Below, piece after piece: positions 20,092 through 29,510 of a stretch of 64,000 bases of DNA. This stretch comes from JALVIU01 sp964462295. Its GTDB lineage: Bacteria; Atribacterota; JALVIU01. The first letter of the stretch is position 1. Each line of letters starts with the position of its first letter. The stretch spans positions 1-64,000 of the forward strand of contig CAYWXH010000004.1 of NCBI GenBank assembly GCA_964462295.1, given 5' to 3'. The notes under the pieces were generated by a model. It did no database searches. It had not been told where the DNA came from and was given only the letters and a program-made list of their open reading frames with translations. The position numbers were made by a program, and so were the translations under genes.

Positions 20092-20880
20092 ATGGATGTG
20101 TATGCTTATTTTAATACAATTTTTTCTTATCTAGGTGTGCTCATTGTAGTGCTTATTATTCTTTCTCAAATGATAAAGGTAATTCCCGAGTATGAGCGGG
20201 GTGTAGTATTAAGATTGGGACGTCTTGTGGGTTCTAAAGGGCCAGGGATCATCTTTCTTATCCCAATAGTAGATAAAATGGTAAGGATGAGTCTTAGAGT
20301 AGTAACTTTAGATGTCCCATCACAGGAGGTAATAACAAGGGATAATGTACCTATTAAGGTAAATGCTGTGGTCTATTTTAGGATAGTAGATCCGGCAAAG
20401 GCATTTGTAGAGGTGCAAAACTATATTCTTGCAACATCTCAGATTTCTCAGACTACACTAAGAAGTGTACTGGGAGAGTTTGAGCTTGATGAGCTTTTAG
20501 CGCAGAGAGAGAAGATAAACCAGAAGCTCCAGCAGATAATAGATGAACATACAGATCCTTGGGGGATAAAGGTTATAACCGTTGAGGTAAAAGATCTTGA
20601 GCTCCCTGAAGAGATGAAACGTGCTATGGCAAAACAGGCAGAAGCAGAGAGGGAGAGAAGGGCAAAGGTTATAAATGCAGAGGGTGAATATCAGGCAGCA
20701 GAGAAACTCTCTCAGGCAGCTGAAATAATAGGGAAAACTCCTGTAGCACTTCAGTTAAGGTTTTTGCAAACCTTGGTAGAGGTGGCAACAGAGAATAATT
20801 CTACTACTATTTTCCCTGTACCTATAGACCTTTTTGAACCATTTTTAAAGTACATAAAGGATAATAAGAAGGAGGAATAG
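20092..20880 (+). CDS. SPFH/stomatin-like membrane protein
   Basis: A 262-residue stomatin homologue. One N-terminal membrane hairpin (about 8-27) is followed by the SPFH domain starting [17 protein letters not shown] and a C-terminal coiled coil rich in Glu, Lys and Ala (about 180-225). [20 protein letters not shown] is a hallmark of the prokaryotic stomatin group. It is the expected partner of the upstream NfeD protease and likely forms membrane microdomain assemblies that the protease acts on. Confidence 0.92.
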   Translation: MDVYAYFNTIFSYLGVLIVVLIILSQMIKVIPEYERGVVLRLGRLVGSKGPGIIFLIPIVDKMVRMSLRVVTLDVPSQEVITRDNVPIKVNAVVYFRIVDPAKAFVEVQNYILATSQISQTTLRSVLGEFELDELLAQREKINQKLQQIIDEHTDPWGIKVITVEVKDLELPEEMKRAMAKQAEAERERRAKVINAEGEYQAAEKLSQAAEIIGKTPVALQLRFLQTLVEVATENNSTTIFPVPIDLFEPFLKYIKDNKKEE

Positions 20881-20882
20881 TA

Positions 20883-21941
20883 ATGAATGAGAAATCACTT
20901 TCATTTTTAAAACGCCTTATGGGGACACCATCTCCATCTGGTCATGAGAGAGCGGCACAAGATATAGTAAAAGCGGAAATAGAGGGGTTCTGTGATAGAG
21001 TAGAGAGGGATACCCATGGAAATCAGATAGGCATAATAAATCCCGAAGGAAGACCAAGGGTAATGCTTTCTGGGCATATTGATGAGATTGGTTTTATGAT
21101 AAAATATATAGATGAAAATGGATATCTCTACTTTGCCCCTGTAGGGGGATGGGATCCTCAAATTTCTCAAGGCCAAAGGGTAGTAATTCTTACAAAAAAA
21201 GGACCTATAAAGGGTGTTATAGGCAAAAAACCCATACATCTTTTGACACAAGAAGATAGAAAAAAGGTAGTCCAGATCAAAGACCAGTGGATAGATATTG
21301 GCGCAAAGAACAAAGAAGAGGCCGAAAAGATAGTACGTGTAGGAGATTATGCTGTAGTAGATGTACAGTTTGAAGAGCTTATGGGCGATATCGTAGTCTC
21401 CAGGGGTTTTGATGATAAATCTGGTGCCTTTGTAGTAGCTGAAACTTTAAGACTCCTTAAAGATAAAGGGTTTTCCGCAGGGGTATATGGGGTAACATCT
21501 GTCCAGGAAGAGATAGGTTTAAGGGGGGCAAAGACCTCTGCATACCATATAAACCCCGATATTGGTATCGCTATAGATGTAACCTTTGCAACAGATGCAC
21601 CAACTGTAGAGAAAAAACTTGTAGGTGATATAAAGATAGGGGGAGGACCTGTTATAGCACGGGGACCTAATATAAATCCCAAAGTGGAGGCATTGCTTAT
21701 AAAAACAGCAGAAGAGGAAGGTATCCCATACCAGCTTGAGGGTGCAAATAGGGCAACAGGTACAGATGCAAATGCTATCCAGATTACAAGAGGGGGTATC
21801 GCAGCAGGTCTTGTAAGTATTCCAAATAGATATATGCATACACCCTGTGAGATAGTATCTCTTTCCGATCTGGAAAATGTGGCCAAACTTCTGGCAGGGT
21901 TTATAAAGAGACTTACACCCGATATAGACCTTATACCCTGA
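20883..21941 (+). CDS. M42-family aminopeptidase
   Basis: A 352-residue cytosolic aminopeptidase that forms large tetrahedral particles in related organisms. Binuclear-metal residues are visible in LSGHIDEIGFM, SRGFDDKSGA, TSVQEEIGLRGA (general-base Glu) and AIDVTFATDAP, with the last ligand His in RYMHTPCEIV. Sometimes annotated as endoglucanase, but the family are peptidases. It starts 2 bp after the stomatin gene, so it belongs to the same run. Confidence 0.93.
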   Translation: MNEKSLSFLKRLMGTPSPSGHERAAQDIVKAEIEGFCDRVERDTHGNQIGIINPEGRPRVMLSGHIDEIGFMIKYIDENGYLYFAPVGGWDPQISQGQRVVILTKKGPIKGVIGKKPIHLLTQEDRKKVVQIKDQWIDIGAKNKEEAEKIVRVGDYAVVDVQFEELMGDIVVSRGFDDKSGAFVVAETLRLLKDKGFSAGVYGVTSVQEEIGLRGAKTSAYHINPDIGIAIDVTFATDAPTVEKKLVGDIKIGGGPVIARGPNINPKVEALLIKTAEEEGIPYQLEGANRATGTDANAIQITRGGIAAGLVSIPNRYMHTPCEIVSLSDLENVAKLLAGFIKRLTPDIDLIP

Positions 21942-21950
21942 GGATGGTAT

Positions 21951-23075
21951 ATGTATAAAAAGGTTTATATTTATGTTTTTCTTTTTCTTTCTCTTTTGAT
22001 AGGTGGGTGTAGTATATTTACAGTACCAGAGCATCCACTATATAGCCCTACACCTACCTATACTGTTTTGCCTCAAGGAGGTGGAGAGAAATTAGAACCA
22101 CCTCCCTTTGGTATATATCATGGGGCCTTTCCTGATTTTGGGCCTACAGAGGATGTGGTGACAAGGGATGCAGTTTTGGATTTTGAAAGACTTGTGGGTA
22201 AAAAGATCGTATGGGGGTACTTTTCTAATAATTGGTATAATGGTATAGTTTTTCCTAAAGATGCAGTTGAAACCCTTCATAGCTTAGGGGTAGTGCCTTT
22301 TATAAGACTTATGCCACGCTCCAGCCTGGATACATATATAGAAGAAGATGAATTTACACTGGATAAAATAATAAGGGGGGATTTTGATGAAGAACTTAGA
22401 AAATGGGCACAAGATGCGAAAGATACTGGTATCCCCTTGCTTTTAGAGTTTGGGACAGAGGTAAATGGGGATTGGTTTCCCTGGTGTGGTGCCCCAAATG
22501 GAGGTGGCCAGACAGATGGCTATGGAGACCCCACATATCCAGATGGTCCTGAAAGGTTTAAAGATGCATATAGACATATACATGATATCTTTCAGGAAGA
22601 AGGTGCAAACAATATTACCTGGTTTATTCACTATATAGCATATCCATGGCCTGAGGCATGGTGGAACAAGATGTCGTATTACTACCCTGGAGATGATTAT
22701 GTAGATTGGATAGGTGTGAGTGTGTATGGTCCATTAACCCCTTATGAGGAATGGATAGAATTTCCCGAGATTATGAATGATATATATGATGAACTCACAT
22801 CTGTCTCACCGGGAAAACCTGTTGCTATTTTAGAGTGGGGGGTAATTGATAATCATCCCTTTGGAGATAAGGCAGAGTGGATTAGAAATGCACTTACCTC
22901 TTTGATAGATGGGGATTGGCCTGCGGTAAAGGCAATAAGTTATTGGCACTCTTCCTGGGAAGAGGATGATGGTACTATTACAAATTTGAGATTAGATTCA
23001 TCTCCAGATGTCCTTGAGGCATATAGAAGTCTTATAAAGAACGATGTATTTATAGATACACCTATATTTCACTAA
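21951..23075 (+). CDS. GH26-like glycoside hydrolase lipoprotein
   Basis: A 374-residue lipoprotein with the lipobox LLIGGC (Cys20), then a Pro/Tyr-rich spacer (about 22-52) and a TIM-barrel domain. LEFGTEVNGDWFPW matches the GH26 acid/base region (Glu170), and AILEWGV fits the nucleophile strand (Glu295). GH26 enzymes include beta-mannanases and related glucanases. This protein would face the periplasm or the cell surface. The substrate is not deducible; an alpha-mannosidase at the far end of the window is the only other glycan-degrading enzyme seen. Confidence 0.75.
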   Translation: MYKKVYIYVFLFLSLLIGGCSIFTVPEHPLYSPTPTYTVLPQGGGEKLEPPPFGIYHGAFPDFGPTEDVVTRDAVLDFERLVGKKIVWGYFSNNWYNGIVFPKDAVETLHSLGVVPFIRLMPRSSLDTYIEEDEFTLDKIIRGDFDEELRKWAQDAKDTGIPLLLEFGTEVNGDWFPWCGAPNGGGQTDGYGDPTYPDGPERFKDAYRHIHDIFQEEGANNITWFIHYIAYPWPEAWWNKMSYYYPGDDYVDWIGVSVYGPLTPYEEWIEFPEIMNDIYDELTSVSPGKPVAILEWGVIDNHPFGDKAEWIRNALTSLIDGDWPAVKAISYWHSSWEEDDGTITNLRLDSSPDVLEAYRSLIKNDVFIDTPIFH

Positions 23076-23086
23076 TGGAGGAAGTT

Positions 23087-23713
23087 TTGAAAAAAGGGGT
23101 TTTAATCACATTTGAGGGAATAGATGGTTCAGGTAAATCTACCCAGGTGGAACTTCTTTTAGAATTTTTAAAGGCCAATGATAAAATGGTATCTTCATAT
23201 AAAGAGCCGGGGGGTACACGTTTTGGAGAGGAGATAAGAAATATACTTCTCTTCTCTCCCTTTGATATCCCCCCATGGAGTGAGGTTTTTTTATTTCTTG
23301 CATCAAGGAAGGTCTTAGTAGATAGTGTTGTATTACCAGAACTACATAAAGGGTATTTTGTCCTTTTGGATAGATTTTTTGATTCTACTTATGCCTATCA
23401 AGGGTATGGAAATGGTATAGATATTTCATATCTAAAGGATATCCATAGATATGCAGGTATAGATATAAAGCCACATATTACTTTCCTTTTAGATATATCT
23501 CCCAAGGATGCACTTTTGAGAATGGAAAAGAGGAATATCTCACCTACAAGGATAGAGAAGTTTCCTATGCAATTTTTTGAAAGGGTAAGAGAGGGATATA
23601 TTACCCTTTCAAAAGAGGAACCTGATAGGATTAAGATAATAGATGCGACAAAGAGTCCAAAGGATATTCACAAAGAAATTATAGAGAATTTGGAGAAAAA
23701 TGGATTTATTTAG
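23087..23713 (+). CDS. tmk: Thymidylate kinase
   Basis: Phosphorylates dTMP to dTDP. The P-loop FEGIDGSGKST is near the N-terminus, EPGGTRFGEEIR is the DR(Y/x)-preceding loop, and LLDRFFDSTYAYQGYG is the TMK signature. The preferred start is TTG 23087, five bases after GGAGG (23077-23081). ATG 23075, overlapping the previous stop, is the alternative and adds four residues. It heads a gene order (tmk-holB-ricT-trmN6-rsmI-metG-tatD) familiar from Firmicutes. Confidence 0.95.
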   Translation: MKKGVLITFEGIDGSGKSTQVELLLEFLKANDKMVSSYKEPGGTRFGEEIRNILLFSPFDIPPWSEVFLFLASRKVLVDSVVLPELHKGYFVLLDRFFDSTYAYQGYGNGIDISYLKDIHRYAGIDIKPHITFLLDISPKDALLRMEKRNISPTRIEKFPMQFFERVREGYITLSKEEPDRIKIIDATKSPKDIHKEIIENLEKNGFI

Positions 23714-24635
23714 TATTTTGGGACAAGAGATACCAAAAAGATACCTATCAACCATTTTAAAAACTGGCCATTTCTCTCATTTTTATCTTTTTATAGGTCC
23801 ACCTGGAGTGGGTAAGGGAAAAATGGCAGAGGAATTTGCCGCACTTATCTCTTGTGATAAAAAAGATACTTTATGTAAGAAAAAGATAGAGGAGAATATA
23901 CATCCCAATATTAAAGTATTAGAGGAGAGGACTATAAAGATTTCACATATAAAAGATATTCAACAAGAGATATACCTTTCTTCTTTAAATGGGAAAAAGA
24001 AGGTTGTAATAATAAAAGATGCAGAAAGACTTACCCCTGAGGCTGCAAATGCACTTCTTAAAACTTTAGAAGAACCACCGGAGGATACTATATTTATCTT
24101 GACCTCTTCATGGGTATACATACTTCCCCTTACAATTATTTCTCGTGCTCAAATGATAAGGTTTTCTTCCCTTTCTTTTGATACAGTTTATACTTTATGG
24201 AAAGAAAAGTTTAAAAAGAAGACCCCTTTGCCAGTATATGATGGGACAATGCACTTTATGGAGACAATGGATATACGGGAAGAGCTTTTTTCACTCTTTC
24301 AGAGTATAATATCTGATAAAAAAAGAAAAAGGGTATATGAACTCTTTAATTATGGGATGGAAAAGAGGGGAAGGCTTAAAGACCTTAGAAGTGATCTTTT
24401 GGAGATTTGGTTTTCTTTTCTAAGGGATATCTATTTATCGGAAAATAATGGTATAATAAATCTATATAAGAGAGAAGAGTTTGACCTCTTTCGCGATAAG
24501 TTTAAGCATATAGAGGTTTCTTATCTATTTGAATCCCTTTCTTTTCTTGAGAAAGGGATTATTTTTAATATAAATTTTATCATATGGTGGGAATATCTGA
24601 TTTTATCTACTTATGATATATTGTTTGGAGGTTAA
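23700..24635 (+). CDS. holB: DNA polymerase III delta' subunit
   Basis: Clamp-loader subunit of 311 residues. The AAA+ core contains FIGPPGVGKGKMAEEFA and the conserved EAANALLKTLEEPPEDTIFIL, with ILTSS at the sensor region. The zinc-module cysteines are reduced to Cys52 and Cys58, so zinc binding may be absent. The C-terminal collar domain is poorly conserved, as usual. It overlaps tmk by 14 bp, and this tmk-holB pairing is the classical arrangement. Confidence 0.9.
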   Translation: MDLFSILGQEIPKRYLSTILKTGHFSHFYLFIGPPGVGKGKMAEEFAALISCDKKDTLCKKKIEENIHPNIKVLEERTIKISHIKDIQQEIYLSSLNGKKKVVIIKDAERLTPEAANALLKTLEEPPEDTIFILTSSWVYILPLTIISRAQMIRFSSLSFDTVYTLWKEKFKKKTPLPVYDGTMHFMETMDIREELFSLFQSIISDKKRKRVYELFNYGMEKRGRLKDLRSDLLEIWFSFLRDIYLSENNGIINLYKREEFDLFRDKFKHIEVSYLFESLSFLEKGIIFNINFIIWWEYLILSTYDILFGG

Positions 24636-24638
24636 AAG

Positions 24639-25439
24639 GTGGCTGAAATTGTAGGTGTAAGGTTTAGACCAGAAGATAATATTGTATATTTTGATCCTCA
24701 AGGCATAAGCTTTAAGATAGGAGAGCTTTGTGTGGCAGATAGTCAATATGGAGAAGAGGTAGGGAGGATTGTTACCTCTGTTAGAAAGATAGAGGCACAT
24801 CTTGATGAGAAGTTTCCCAAGATAAAGAGAAAAGCTACAAGAGAAGATATAGAGAAGATGAAGCTTTTTGAAAAAAAGGAGGAAGAGGCCCTTCTTATTG
24901 CTAGAGAAAAGGCCAAAAAGAGAGAGCTTCCTATGAGACTCATAAAGGTAAGATATATGTTGGATAAAAGTAGGATAGTCTTTTATTTTGTTGCGGAAAA
25001 TAGGATAGATTTTCGTGAACTTGTAAGAGATTTGGCTGCTATATTTAAGACAAGGATAGAGATGAGACAGGTGGGTGTAAGGGATGCGGCAAAGATCTTA
25101 GGAGGAATAGGAATGTGTGGTGAGGAGGTCTGTTGTAGAAAGTTCTTATTTGAGTTTGAACCCATATCTTTAAGAACTGCAAAGGAGCAGAATCTCTCCC
25201 TAAATTCTGAAAAGATTACAGGGATTTGTGGTAGACTAAAGTGCTGTCTTGCATTTGAGTATCCATATTATAGGGAGCTTTTGGATATGATTCCCCCTAT
25301 AGGGACACGAGTAAGGATAGATGATGAGCTTGAGGGAAAGATAGGTGGGGTAAACATATTTAAAAAATCGGTATTTATAGATCTAATAGAGGGGGGAAGG
25401 GTAGAGGTTCCTATTGAAAATCTAAAGGATATGGTATGA
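24639..25439 (+). CDS. ricT: PSP1-domain protein (RicT/YaaT family)
   Basis: A 266-residue member of the YaaT group. In Bacillus the RicAFT complex carries [4Fe-4S] clusters and helps RNase Y-dependent RNA processing. The PSP1 domain is about residues 60-145. The cysteine-rich core GGIGMCGEEVCCRKFLFEFE followed by GICGRLKCCLAFEYPYY is diagnostic. The start is GTG 24639 with GGAGGTT upstream. RicA and RicF partners are not in the window, so the protein may act alone here. It sits in its usual place after holB. Confidence 0.88.
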   Translation: MAEIVGVRFRPEDNIVYFDPQGISFKIGELCVADSQYGEEVGRIVTSVRKIEAHLDEKFPKIKRKATREDIEKMKLFEKKEEEALLIAREKAKKRELPMRLIKVRYMLDKSRIVFYFVAENRIDFRELVRDLAAIFKTRIEMRQVGVRDAAKILGGIGMCGEEVCCRKFLFEFEPISLRTAKEQNLSLNSEKITGICGRLKCCLAFEYPYYRELLDMIPPIGTRVRIDDELEGKIGGVNIFKKSVFIDLIEGGRVEVPIENLKDMV

Positions 25440-26107
25440 ATACACATTTTGAGGGGATCAAATTTTTACAAAATAAAGATGGATACAAGATAACGCAAGA
25501 TTCTGTCCTTTTGGCAAATTTTGTAGATTGTAATTTTGATAAACCCCTCATTGATTTAGGGACAGGCTCTGGGATTATTTTACTTCTTTTGACAAAAAGG
25601 TGCAAAGGTAAGAAATTTTATGGGATAGAGTTAAATGAAAATTTATACAGTATAGCATGTAAGAATATCTCATTGAATAAATTGGAAGATGATGTAAAGA
25701 TTATACATGGAGATATTAGAGATATATCCACATTTTTTCAACCCGATACCTTTGATGTGGTGGTTACAAATCCCCCTTACTATGAGGAGAGTGAGGGTTT
25801 TGTAAGTAAGAACCTTGAAAGAAAAATGGCAAAGGCCCAGTTAAGTATAGATCTTTCCCTTATCTTTAAAACAGCATTTTATCTTTTGAGAGAAAAGGGA
25901 AATCTTTATATTATCTATCCTACTAAAAAGTTGCAAACTGTTTTTTTGCTTGCCAGAAGATTTCAGTTTATGCCAAAAAAGTTAAGATTTATACATTATG
26001 ATTTAGAGAGAAATTCAGAGCTTTTTTTGATGAAATTGGCCAAACGCACCAAAGAGGGACTTATTGTAGGCCCACCTGTTATAATTCGGGAGAAAAAAGA
26101 TTTGTAA
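25436..26107 (+). CDS. tRNA1(Val) adenine-N6 methyltransferase-like protein
   Basis: A 223-residue class I SAM methyltransferase of the TrmN6/YabB group. It begins HFEGIKFLQNKDGYKITQDS, which is typical of the family, and has the SAM loop IDLGTGSGIILLLL and the N6-adenine catalytic motif TNPPYYEES. Family members modify A37 of tRNA-Val, though other RNA targets are possible. It overlaps ricT by 4 bp and touches rsmI, keeping the order yaaT-yabB-yabC known from Bacillus. Confidence 0.88.
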   Translation: MNTHFEGIKFLQNKDGYKITQDSVLLANFVDCNFDKPLIDLGTGSGIILLLLTKRCKGKKFYGIELNENLYSIACKNISLNKLEDDVKIIHGDIRDISTFFQPDTFDVVVTNPPYYEESEGFVSKNLERKMAKAQLSIDLSLIFKTAFYLLREKGNLYIIYPTKKLQTVFLLARRFQFMPKKLRFIHYDLERNSELFLMKLAKRTKEGLIVGPPVIIREKKDL

Positions 26108-28741
26108 ATGAACAAAAAATCTGGTATACTTTATATTTGTGGGACACCTATTGGAAACCTTGAAGATATTTCTATAAGGGTCCTTAAAGTCTTAAAGAGT
26201 GTGGATTTTATAGTAAGTGAAGATACAAGATATACAAAGAGACTTTTAAATTATTTTCATATAAATAAACCCTTAATTTCGTATTTTGAATATAGTAGCA
26301 AGAGACGAGAAGAGCATATAATAGATCTCTTATTAGGGGGCAAAAATCTTGCACTTGTCTCATGTGCAGGTATGCCTATTATCTCTGACCCTGGGGCCCC
26401 CTTGGTAGGGCGGGCAATTGAGGAAGGGATCGAGGTTGTGCCCCTGCCAGGACCTACGGCTTTTGTGCTTGCATTAGTTGGTTCTGGAATAGATGCAAGG
26501 AGGTTTATCTTTTTTGGGTTTTTGCCAAAAAAGGGAAGAGAGAGAAAGAACATCTTGGAGGAGATATCGAATAGTCCATATACCTCAATAATCTATGAAT
26601 CCCCTTATAGAACGCTGAAGACCTTAAAAGAGTTAAGGGAATACATAGGGGATCATAGAAGAGTGGCCCTTGCCCGGGAGCTTACAAAAATACATGAAGA
26701 ATTTATAAGGGGGAATATAGAAGAGGTTATAAATGGACTTTCCAAGAGAAAAAAGATAAAAGGTGAAATCACTATAGTGGTTGAAGGTCTACAAAACTCA
26801 GAAGGAGGAGATAGTTCTATGACAGAGGAAAAAAGGTATTTTTATATAACTACACCGATATATTATGTTAATGATTCTCCCCATATAGGTCATGCATATA
26901 CTACCATTGCAGCAGATGTAATGGCAAGATTTAAAAGGCTTTCTGGTTATGAGGTGCTTTTTTCTACAGGTACAGATGAGCATGGACAAAAGATAGAAAA
27001 GACCGCAAAAGAGAAGGGAATGACCCCGAAAGAGCTTGCAGACAGTGTTGTTGGAAGGTTTAAAGACCTATGGAAGCTTTTAGATATAGAATATGATGAT
27101 TTTATAAGAACTACAGAGAAAAGACACGAAGAGACAGTCACTTACTTTTTTGAAAAGCTCAAGGAAAAAGGGGCAATATACAAAGGAAGTTATGAAGGGT
27201 GGTACTGTGTTTCATGTGAGACTTATTGGCCTGAGAGCCAGCTTGTTGATGGACACTGTCCTGATTGTGGTAGAAAGGTAGAGAGGCTTCAGGAAGAGAG
27301 TTATTTTTTCCGTATGTCAGCATATCAGGATGCCTTATTGGAACATATAGAGAAACACCCAGACTTTATCCAACCTGAGACAAGAAAAAATGAGATAGTA
27401 AGTTTTGTAAAACAGGGGTTAAAAGATCAGAGTATTTCCCGTTTGAAGAAAAATTTAAGTTGGGGGATACCACTTCCAGGTGACCCGGATCATGTGATAT
27501 ATGTTTGGTTTGATGCCCTTATAAATTATCTCACTATACTAGGCTATCCTAAAGATAGTGAAAAACTTGAGAAATTCTGGCCCAATGCCGTACACCTTAT
27601 CGGAAAAGATATCCTGAGGTTCCATGCGGTTATATGGCCTACTATGTTAATTGCTGCAGGACTTACTCCTCCAAAAAAGGTATTTGCACATGGCTGGTGG
27701 CTCTCAGAAGGGGAGAAGATGAGTAAATCCAAAGGGAATGTCATAGATCCTGTAAAGGTAGTTAAAAAGTATGGCAAAGACCCCTTTAGATATTTCCTAT
27801 TACGAGAGGTACCTTTTGGTCAGGATGGGAACTTTGCAGAGATGTTATTTGTAAAAAGATACAATTCTGACCTTGTTAATGACTTGGGAAATCTCTTAAA
27901 TAGGACCCTCCCCTTAGTTCATAGATACAGGGAAGGGATAGTCCCTGAACCAGGAGAGTATACAGCACTTGAGGAGTCCCTTATAAGTCTGAAAGAAGAG
28001 GTCTTTGCCAATGTGGAGAAATTCTTTGATCAGCTTGCATTTAGTCAGGCCCTTGAAGAGATCTGGAGATTTGTAAGGGCAACTAATAAATATATGGATG
28101 AAGCAGCCCCATGGAGGGTGGCAAAAGAGGGAAATGAAAAGAGACTTGATACAATTCTTTATACCCTTCTTGAGGCTATAAGATTGATATCTATGCTTGT
28201 ATATCCTGTGATCCCCTCATCTTCTTTAGAGATGAGGTATCAACTAGGTTTGAAGGGAAAATGGGAAAATGGTGATATGGTAAATAAGGGTAGATGGGGA
28301 TACTTAAGGCCTGGGATCCGTGTTAAGGAACCTGTGCCTATCTTTCCTAGAATAGATATTAAAAAAATGGAGAAAGAAAAAGAGAAACAAAAAGAGAAAA
28401 AGGAAGAACGTATGGAATATATAGATATAGATTACTTTAGAAAAGTGGACCTTAGGGTGGCAAAGATCCTAAAGGCAGAGGATATAGAGGGGGCAGATAG
28501 ATTATACAAACTTACCATAAAGGTAGGGGAAAATGAAGAAAGAACCCTTGTTGCAGGGATAAAAAAGTACTATAAACCAGAAGAACTTGTAGGAAAAAAG
28601 ATAATAATAGTGTATAATTTAAAACCTGCAAAGATAAGGGGCGTAAAATCCAATGGTATGCTTCTTGCTGCAAAAGATGGAGAGGTGTTGGCCCTACTTA
28701 CACCAGAAAAAGATGTTAAGGAAGGAGCTAAGATAAGCTAA
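26108..28741 (+). CDS. metG: RsmI 16S rRNA methyltransferase fused in frame to methionyl-tRNA synthetase
   Basis: One uninterrupted 877-codon frame. Residues 1-235 are RsmI (2'-O-methylation of C1402): ICGTPIGNLEDIS, SEDTRYTKRLL, LVSCAGMPIISDPG, PLPGPTAF. Residues 238-877 are MetRS: DSPHIGHAYTT as HIGH motif, a four-Cys zinc knuckle (CVSCETYW, CPDCGRK), EKMSKSKGNV as KMSKS, and a C-terminal Trbp111-like tRNA-binding domain (about 770-877). MetRS Met238 is ATG 26819, with AAGGAGGAG eight bases before it. Thus the synthetase may also be made alone, and a full fusion may be made by read-through. A sequencing error removing a stop is possible. Both enzymes are usually separate neighbours. Confidence 0.9.
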   Translation: MNKKSGILYICGTPIGNLEDISIRVLKVLKSVDFIVSEDTRYTKRLLNYFHINKPLISYFEYSSKRREEHIIDLLLGGKNLALVSCAGMPIISDPGAPLVGRAIEEGIEVVPLPGPTAFVLALVGSGIDARRFIFFGFLPKKGRERKNILEEISNSPYTSIIYESPYRTLKTLKELREYIGDHRRVALARELTKIHEEFIRGNIEEVINGLSKRKKIKGEITIVVEGLQNSEGGDSSMTEEKRYFYITTPIYYVNDSPHIGHAYTTIAADVMARFKRLSGYEVLFSTGTDEHGQKIEKTAKEKGMTPKELADSVVGRFKDLWKLLDIEYDDFIRTTEKRHEETVTYFFEKLKEKGAIYKGSYEGWYCVSCETYWPESQLVDGHCPDCGRKVERLQEESYFFRMSAYQDALLEHIEKHPDFIQPETRKNEIVSFVKQGLKDQSISRLKKNLSWGIPLPGDPDHVIYVWFDALINYLTILGYPKDSEKLEKFWPNAVHLIGKDILRFHAVIWPTMLIAAGLTPPKKVFAHGWWLSEGEKMSKSKGNVIDPVKVVKKYGKDPFRYFLLREVPFGQDGNFAEMLFVKRYNSDLVNDLGNLLNRTLPLVHRYREGIVPEPGEYTALEESLISLKEEVFANVEKFFDQLAFSQALEEIWRFVRATNKYMDEAAPWRVAKEGNEKRLDTILYTLLEAIRLISMLVYPVIPSSSLEMRYQLGLKGKWENGDMVNKGRWGYLRPGIRVKEPVPIFPRIDIKKMEKEKEKQKEKKEERMEYIDIDYFRKVDLRVAKILKAEDIEGADRLYKLTIKVGENEERTLVAGIKKYYKPEELVGKKIIIVYNLKPAKIRGVKSNGMLLAAKDGEVLALLTPEKDVKEGAKIS
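26802..26821 (+). promoter_or_regulatory. Internal ribosome binding site and start for MetRS
   Basis: AAGGAGGAG (26802-26810) lies eight bases before ATG 26819, inside the fused rsmI-metG frame. It is among the strongest such sites in the window, and starts a protein whose N-terminus (TEEKRYFYITTPIYYVN) is normal for MetRS. This supports independent synthesis of the synthetase. Confidence 0.6.
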
Positions 28742-28742
28742 T

Positions 28743-29510
28743 ATGTATTTAACAGATACACATGTACATCTTAATATGAAAGATTTTCAAGATGACCTAA
28801 GTGAGGTTATAGAGCGTGCACATAGGCAAAATGTAAAACAGATGGTAAATATCGGATATAATATAAAAAGCAGTGAAGAATCTCTTTCCCTTGCAAATAA
28901 ATATGCCTTTATATATGCGGCAGTAGGTGTGCATCCCCATGATGCAAAAAAGGTAAAAGGGGGGTACCTTAAAGAGTTAGAAAATATGGCAAAAGAGAAA
29001 AAGGTCATAGCAATAGGAGAGATAGGTTTAGATTACTATAGAGACCTATCTCCACGAGATATACAAAAAAAGGTATTTGAAGAACAGCTGGAGTTTGCCA
29101 TCTCACTTGGATTACCTGTAATTATCCATGAAAGAGAGGCAAAAGAAGATACCTTAACTATCATAAAAAAATATAGAGATAGACTCAAAGGTGGTATATT
29201 CCATGCCTTCTCCGGGGGGGAGGAGTTTTTAGGTGATTACCTAGATATAGACTTTTATTATGGCATTGGAGGTGTTGTCACCTTTAAAAATGCACATAAA
29301 TTGAGAAATATGATAAAGAAGCTCCCTATAGATAGGCTTCTTTTGGAGACAGATTGTCCCTATCTTACCCCACATCCATTTCGGGGAAGGCGTAATGAAC
29401 CGGGGTTTGTCACCCTGGTAAGAGACCACCTATCTTTAATATTAGGAATACCCCGGGAAGAGATGGATCAGATACTTTATAAAAACACAAAGAAGGCCCT
29501 TGGTATATGA
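28743..29510 (+). CDS. tatD: TatD-family metal-dependent hydrolase
   Basis: A 255-residue TIM-barrel nuclease of the TatD/YabD group, often a 3'-5' exonuclease or D-aminoacyl-tRNA editing relative. Metal-binding residues are seen in YLTDTHVHLNM, AIGEIGLDYYRD, IHEREA, FHAFSGG and LLETDCPYLTP. It is not part of the Tat export system despite its name. It follows metG by one base, as in Bacillus, and overlaps murA by 4 bp. Confidence 0.92.
   Translation: MYLTDTHVHLNMKDFQDDLSEVIERAHRQNVKQMVNIGYNIKSSEESLSLANKYAFIYAAVGVHPHDAKKVKGGYLKELENMAKEKKVIAIGEIGLDYYRDLSPRDIQKKVFEEQLEFAISLGLPVIIHEREAKEDTLTIIKKYRDRLKGGIFHAFSGGEEFLGDYLDIDFYYGIGGVVTFKNAHKLRNMIKKLPIDRLLLETDCPYLTPHPFRGRRNEPGFVTLVRDHLSLILGIPREEMDQILYKNTKKALGI

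Noticed and set aside
20883..21941. Endoglucanase
   Set aside because: M42 proteins are sometimes labelled so, but the metal-binding peptidase residues are complete and no glycosidase motif is present.
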